DNA of 64,000 nucleotides. It comes from DASRFR01 sp035651455. GTDB taxonomy: Bacteria > Acidobacteriota > Terriglobia > Terriglobales > Acidobacteriaceae. The position numbers and the translations under genes are program-made. The stretch is from the NCBI GenBank assembly GCA_035651455.1, contig DASRFR010000022.1:434001-498000 (forward strand), written 5' to 3'. This document shows positions 59,932-64,000 of this stretch, in pieces. Each line of letters opens with the position of its first letter. Position 1 is the stretch's first letter. The notes beneath the pieces were generated by a model that was not told the origin of the DNA, searched no databases, and saw nothing but the letters and a program-made list of their open reading frames with translations.

Positions 59932-61233
59932 TTACTTGGTATCTAACGATCCCGCGCCAAATTCGCGGCGATTAGCCACCGGCCGAGCTGCGCGTGCCAC
60001 AGCCTGCGGCGCTCCCGCTGCCGCGCCATAGCGCTCGAGCAGCACCGGGACCATCGCGCCTTCGGCTTCTTTGACAAAGGTCATGCGGCCCTCGGGGCTG
60101 AGGTCGATGCGAACGAAGTCTCCTAACTTTACCTGGCTGGTCGCAACCAGGTTGGCCAGCGGGAAAACCACGTGACGCTCGATGGCGCGTTTCAAGTGCC
60201 GCGCTCCGTACTTGGGATCGGTGCCTTCGTGCAACAAGAAATTCTTCACTTTCGACGTACAGTTGAAAACGAACTGGTTCGCCCCGGCGGCGGTTAGAAT
60301 GCGCTGCTGCACCATGCCGAGTTCGATTTCCAGGATCTGCTGAAGATGTTCCGGCCGTAGCGTGCGGAAGACCACCACCTTGTCGATGCGGTTCATGAAC
60401 TCAGGCGTGAATTTCCGGCGCGCGGCGTCCACCGCGGTGCGGTTGATTTTTTCATCCAGCGAAGCGTCGACCACGTTCGGCCTCTGGGCAAAGCCCAACC
60501 CGCCTTCCACCAGGTTGGTCATCTCGCCGGCCCCCAGGTTCGAGGTCATGATAATGATGCACTGCGAGAGATCGACGCGGCGGTTGTCGCCCAGCGTTAG
60601 CGTGCCTTTGTCCAGGATGCCCAGCAGCAATTGCCAGAGCGCATCTGAGGCTTTCTCGATTTCATCGAACAGCAGGATCGACAGCTTCAGCTTTTCCGTG
60701 TGCCACTGGTTCAACGCTTCCTGCGTGAGCAGGGGATGAGTCTCGCGGTGTCCAAGGTATCCCGGAGGTGAGCCGATCAACTTCGCGATTTCGTGGGAAT
60801 GCTGGAACTCCGCGCAATCAATCTTGATGCAGGCGCGCGCGTCCCCGAACATCGCCTCCGCCATGGCTTCCACCACGCGGGTCTTTCCCGAGCCGGTCGG
60901 ACCGAGAAAGAGAAGATTGCCTACCGGACGTCCCGGCGGATTCAAACCGGCCAGGAACATCTGGTAAATCTCCACCACCTTCTCAACTGCCTGGTCCTGG
61001 CCGACGATCTTGCGGCGAAGTGTGTTGTCGAAATCCTTGGCGTCTGTGCTGCGCCGGGTAGGGTCGAGTACTGTTGCAAGATTCGTTCTCATAGCCTCTA
61101 GGGGCCCTGCCTTTCCTGGGCCTTTACCTTCCAGGGAGCCTGCCAGCCGCTTCCATTGGGCAGCGACATTTTTTGTCACTCCCAACATCGTCCAATAGTG
61201 CAAGCGGCTCGCCATCCGCTTCGAGCTGCCCAT
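59932..61233 (-). CDS. AAA+ ATPase, ClpX/ClpA D2-like single-ring unfoldase
   Basis: 433 residues from ATG 61233 (the ATG at 61188 is possible). One AAA+ module: Walker A GPTGSGKT (111-118), Walker B LSILLFDEIEKAS (Asp190, Glu191), sensor 1 IIIMTSNLG, an Arg finger region (FTPEFMNRIDKVVVF), and a C-terminal small domain with GARHLKRAIERHV. It resembles ClpX or the ClpA/ClpB second module but lacks the ClpX zinc finger, and the N-terminal ~60 residues are unique. It may unfold proteins for a protease not in the window, or act in complex assembly. Mechanistic partner unknown. Confidence 0.88.
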   Translation of the reverse strand: MGSSKRMASRLHYWTMLGVTKNVAAQWKRLAGSLEGKGPGKAGPLEAMRTNLATVLDPTRRSTDAKDFDNTLRRKIVGQDQAVEKVVEIYQMFLAGLNPPGRPVGNLLFLGPTGSGKTRVVEAMAEAMFGDARACIKIDCAEFQHSHEIAKLIGSPPGYLGHRETHPLLTQEALNQWHTEKLKLSILLFDEIEKASDALWQLLLGILDKGTLTLGDNRRVDLSQCIIIMTSNLGAGEMTNLVEGGLGFAQRPNVVDASLDEKINRTAVDAARRKFTPEFMNRIDKVVVFRTLRPEHLQQILEIELGMVQQRILTAAGANQFVFNCTSKVKNFLLHEGTDPKYGARHLKRAIERHVVFPLANLVATSQVKLGDFVRIDLSPEGRMTFVKEAEGAMVPVLLERYGAAAGAPQAVARAARPVANRREFGAGSLDTK

Positions 61234-61471
61234 CTCGTTCTTGACTGGTGAATTAGATGCGGGTAGAGCTCGACAGTTTCCAGCCGGGAAACACTCCGTC
61301 CTGAATTGAGGAGAAATAATTTGCGCATTCAGGACCTTTGCTGGGTCAGCTTACAGGAATAACAGTAGCGAGTGGCCGGGGCCGTAAGTAACTTTCACCC
61401 AGAGTTCCTGAATCTTACTATGAGACGAAAGTTCGACATTCGCTCGACGGCTTCTCTTTGCGGAGGGATCT

Positions 61472-62956
61472 TTGTTTCGTGCCAGGGTGCTTTTCACGTT
61501 TGCAGTTTCTTGCATGGGCTTGTGTCTGCTCGCATGCTTCTCGAAGTCCGGATCTGCGGAGACCCAGGCGAAGGCCGCACCGCAACTGGTGCCCGCCTCC
61601 ACCTCTGACAAGCCCATGAATGCCCCCTCTGCGGCTGCTTTACAGCCTGTCGTCCCGCCCGGATCGGCGCTCTATGTCGCCAAGCGCGGGGACAGCATCC
61701 CTTCAGTGGCACGCCAGTTCGTGAAGAAAACTTCCTATATGAACTCTGCGGAGTTGGCGGACGCCATTCGCAAGACCAACATTGGCCGCACAAGCAATTT
61801 GCTGAAAGCCGGCGAATCGCTCATCATCCCCGGTATTCTCGATGGTCCTATCGTTGAACGATCCATTCCCGTTCCTCGCGATTTCGAGGTCCGTGCCGTG
61901 TACCTGACGGGGGTTATGGCCAGCAGTGAACACGGTCTCCGTATCATGCGTCACTGGCGCGAGCTGGGCGGTAATGCCGTCGTTTTTGACGTGAAAGATA
62001 GCGACGGGATTGTAAACATCCCCTTCGATCATCCGCTGAATTCAGCCGGCCACCATCCCTACATTTCCGACCTGCCGAAGCTGAGCCGTTTTGTGCACTC
62101 GCAAGGCATGCACGCTATCGCCCGCATCGCTATTTTCCGCGATGAGCGCATGGTTACCACTCATCCCGAACTGGCTGTGAAATCACGCCGTACCGACCAG
62201 CCCTGGCGTGAAAACGGAAAGCTGGTCTGGACCGATCCCTCCAACTCCAAAGTTCAGGAGTTCGACATCGCTCTGGCCAAAAAAGCTGCAGAATCCGGAG
62301 TCGATGAAGTCCAGTTCGATTATGTCCGCTTCCCCGCGGAAGGCGACCAGAAGGACGCCAGCTTTGCCTTTCAAACCGAGCACCCGGACTGGAAGCGCAC
62401 CGACGTCATCACGCACTTCCTCGACCGCGCCTATAGCCAGATACATCCGTCCGGCGTCCTGCTCTCTCTGGATGTCTTCGGCGTCATGGCCTGGCAGCGC
62501 CCGGTTGACCTGGCGCACACCGGGCAGGACATTGTGGGTATGGCAAAATTCTGCGACGTGCTCTCGCCGATGATTTATCCGTCTCATTTCTTTGGGATGG
62601 ATGGCTACGAGCACCCGGGAGACGCGCCCGAGCACTTTATTGGCGAATCCATGGACCGCTTTGAGTTCATTACAAAGGGCAGCGGGGTGGTGATCCGCCC
62701 GTGGCTGCAAGCTTTTGGCTGGAGAACCAGGACTTACTCGCCCAAGTACATCGAAACCCAGGTCCTGGTCGCGAAGAATAAGGGCGGCGTAGGGTTCCTC
62801 TTCTGGAACGCCAATAACGACTACAGCAAGCCCTACGCTGCTATGCCGGAGATGCGCGGCAGCAAAGGCCAATATTTCCGTGGAGATGAGGTCGCCACCT
62901 TTATTCAGGCGCAACTCACTTCCGCATCGCCAAAATCAGATCCGGCCGCCCATTAA
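61472..62956 (+). CDS. LysM + DUF4015 putative glycoside hydrolase lipoprotein
   Basis: 494 residues from TTG 61472, with GGAGG just before it. Lipobox at about residues 17-25 (GLCLLACFS). LysM-like peptidoglycan-binding segment around 65-120 (ALYVAKRGDSIPSVARQFVK, then KAGESLIIPG). The DUF4015/glycosyl hydrolase barrel follows: VRAVYLTGVMASSEHGLRIM, GGNAVVFDVKDSDGIVNIPF, VDEVQFDYVRFPAEGDQ, SGVLLSLDVFGVMAWQRPVD. It is predicted to be anchored in a membrane and to act on cell-wall or capsule glycans. Catalytic residues not assigned. Confidence 0.9.
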   Translation: MFRARVLFTFAVSCMGLCLLACFSKSGSAETQAKAAPQLVPASTSDKPMNAPSAAALQPVVPPGSALYVAKRGDSIPSVARQFVKKTSYMNSAELADAIRKTNIGRTSNLLKAGESLIIPGILDGPIVERSIPVPRDFEVRAVYLTGVMASSEHGLRIMRHWRELGGNAVVFDVKDSDGIVNIPFDHPLNSAGHHPYISDLPKLSRFVHSQGMHAIARIAIFRDERMVTTHPELAVKSRRTDQPWRENGKLVWTDPSNSKVQEFDIALAKKAAESGVDEVQFDYVRFPAEGDQKDASFAFQTEHPDWKRTDVITHFLDRAYSQIHPSGVLLSLDVFGVMAWQRPVDLAHTGQDIVGMAKFCDVLSPMIYPSHFFGMDGYEHPGDAPEHFIGESMDRFEFITKGSGVVIRPWLQAFGWRTRTYSPKYIETQVLVAKNKGGVGFLFWNANNDYSKPYAAMPEMRGSKGQYFRGDEVATFIQAQLTSASPKSDPAAH

Positions 62957-63115
62957 GGACGGCCGCAGTCCGCTGCACGAGTTCGTCCAGCTTGCGCCAG
63001 CAATGTCCTGGAAGGCAATTTCCCGTCCGCCACTTCAGGTCGCGATTACCGCTCCCGTCACGCGCCGTTAGTGCACCTCGCCCAAAAGTGGCATTCCCCA
63101 GCCGGCTTGCTCAGT

Positions 63116-63121
63116 TATAAT
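63116..63121 (+). promoter_or_regulatory. -10 element of ilvE
   Basis: Perfect TATAAT with start about 97 nt before the ilvE ATG. No clear -35. The long leader may hold regulation; no riboswitch or leader peptide was recognised. Confidence 0.4.
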
Positions 63122-63224
63122 GGCGTCAGTTTGGACCCTGCCCCGGACAGATTTTGACATCGCAGTAAGAAACCCCCAGCCGCACCTGTGAATCTGTAGG
63201 AAGTTCAGAGTAAAAGGAGCGCCC

Positions 63225-64000
63225 ATGGCGATTCAGAAAACGGAAAAGGTCTGGCACAACGGCAAGTTCGTAGGCTGGGATGCCGCCCAGATCCATGTGA
63301 TGTCTCACGTTGTGAACTACGGCTCTTCAGTATTCGAAGGCGTTCGCTGCTACGAATTGCCGAGCGGCCCGGCCATTTTCCGCGCCAAGGAACACATTCA
63401 GCGCCTGCTCGATTCCGCCAAAATCTACCGCATCGACGTTGACTTTACGCGCGATGAGATCATCCAGGGCATGCTGGAACTGGTCCGCGACAATAGCGTC
63501 TGGCCTTGCTACATCCGGCCGATCATTCTCCGGGGTTACGGCGAAGCGGGAGTAAATCCATTCAATTCGCCTACCGAGGTCTATATCTGCAATTATCCCT
63601 GGGGCAAATATCTCGGCAGCGATGCTGAGCAAGGCGTCGATGTCTGCGTTTCCTCCTGGACGCGCATCGCCCCGAACACTCTGCCCGCCATGGCGAAATC
63701 GGGCGCCAATTACATGAATTCGCAGCTGATTAAGATGGAAGCCATTCTTAACGGTTATGTGGAAGGCATCGCGCTCGACGCCAACGGCTACGTCAGCGAG
63801 GGCTCCGGCGAAAACCTGTTCGTCGTCCGCAACGGCGTTCTGCAAACCGCTCCGCTGGGCAACTCGGTTCTTCCGGGGATTACGCGCGATTCCGTCCTGC
63901 GCATAGCTCGCGACTTAAAGCTTCCCGTCGTGGAGCAGGGCATTCCCCGCGAGATGCTGTACCTTGCCGACGAAGTCTTCTTCACCGGCACCGCGGCCGA
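63225..64000 (+). CDS. ilvE: Branched-chain amino-acid aminotransferase, 3' end beyond the window
   Basis: Starts at ATG 63225 with AAAGGAG upstream and remains open to the right edge (about 258 codons seen). Fold-type IV PLP enzyme: VMSHVVNYGSSVFEGVRCYE at the N-terminus, ESGENL-type region (SEGSGENLFVVRNG), and the Schiff-base Lys158 in MAKSGANYMNS. It transfers the amino group between glutamate and the oxo acids of Leu, Ile and Val. Truncated only by the window. Confidence 0.95.
   Translation, partial: MAIQKTEKVWHNGKFVGWDAAQIHVMSHVVNYGSSVFEGVRCYELPSGPAIFRAKEHIQRLLDSAKIYRIDVDFTRDEIIQGMLELVRDNSVWPCYIRPIILRGYGEAGVNPFNSPTEVYICNYPWGKYLGSDAEQGVDVCVSSWTRIAPNTLPAMAKSGANYMNSQLIKMEAILNGYVEGIALDANGYVSEGSGENLFVVRNGVLQTAPLGNSVLPGITRDSVLRIARDLKLPVVEQGIPREMLYLADEVFFTGTAA

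Overview
The window looks like a chromosomal segment of an Acidobacteriota member, probably class Terriglobia. The evidence is family content: three Oar-like TonB-dependent receptors with an N-terminal carboxypeptidase-regulatory domain, three secreted VWA proteins of the acidobacterial type, a CRTAC1/ASPIC-TPR gene pair, a bactofilin, an MglA GTPase, a bacillithiol enzyme (BshC), and many GTG/TTG starts supported by Shine-Dalgarno sequences. No rRNA, ordinary tRNA, CRISPR array, integrase or transposase was seen. This is mostly core and housekeeping sequence rather than a mobile island.

Layout. 0-2.2 kb (minus): a CRTAC1 (FG-GAP/ASPIC) gene followed 2 nt later by a TPR gene that runs off the left edge. 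2.4-12.2 kb (plus): ECF sigma factor, membrane anti-sigma factor with an RskA-type end, and two tandem paralogous TonB-dependent receptors. 12.3-16.0 kb: tmRNA (minus), a ComEA-like HhH protein, a methyltransferase and BshC. 16.1-20.4 kb (minus): penicillin-acylase-family hydrolase, HAD hydrolase, small secreted protein and RhtB/LysE exporter, closely spaced. 20.4-26.8 kb: two small hypothetical genes, GlpQ-like phosphodiesterase, GlpD, MazG, a GNAT acetyltransferase and a MenC/N-succinylamino-acid racemase. 26.9-35.5 kb: secreted hypotheticals, nicotinate phosphoribosyltransferase, a 44-residue membrane microprotein, inositol-3-phosphate synthase, a Tat-exported class V aminotransferase, an M48 protease and YjbQ. 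35.6-45.3 kb: a third receptor, a secreted protein with an HEMGE motif, bactofilin, a degenerate methyltransferase, an FAD reductase-methyltransferase pair and an ABC exporter. 45.4-48.6 kb: a Cpx-like module, with a Spy/CpxP-like protein divergent from an OmpR-type regulator and its histidine kinase and an exact GTAAA-N5-GTAAA repeat between them. 48.7-54.5 kb: beta-propeller lipoprotein, aminotransferase, ZapB-like and ZapA proteins, a probable 6S RNA, Lgt and RluD. 54.5-64 kb: VWA cluster with a DUF3052 gene, MglA, a ClpX/ClpA-like AAA+ ATPase, a LysM-glycosidase lipoprotein and the start of IlvE.

The most interesting signals are the Cpx-like regulatory module with phased GTAAA sites, the rod-shaped 6S RNA candidate downstream of zapA with a matching promoter, the ECF/anti-sigma/tandem-receptor locus, the GNAT-racemase pair suggestive of D-amino-acid salvage, and the acylase-exporter gene run. 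I did not find a clearly unprecedented multi-gene defence or biosynthetic system. The regulatory and RNA features are the best candidates for something not yet described in this lineage.
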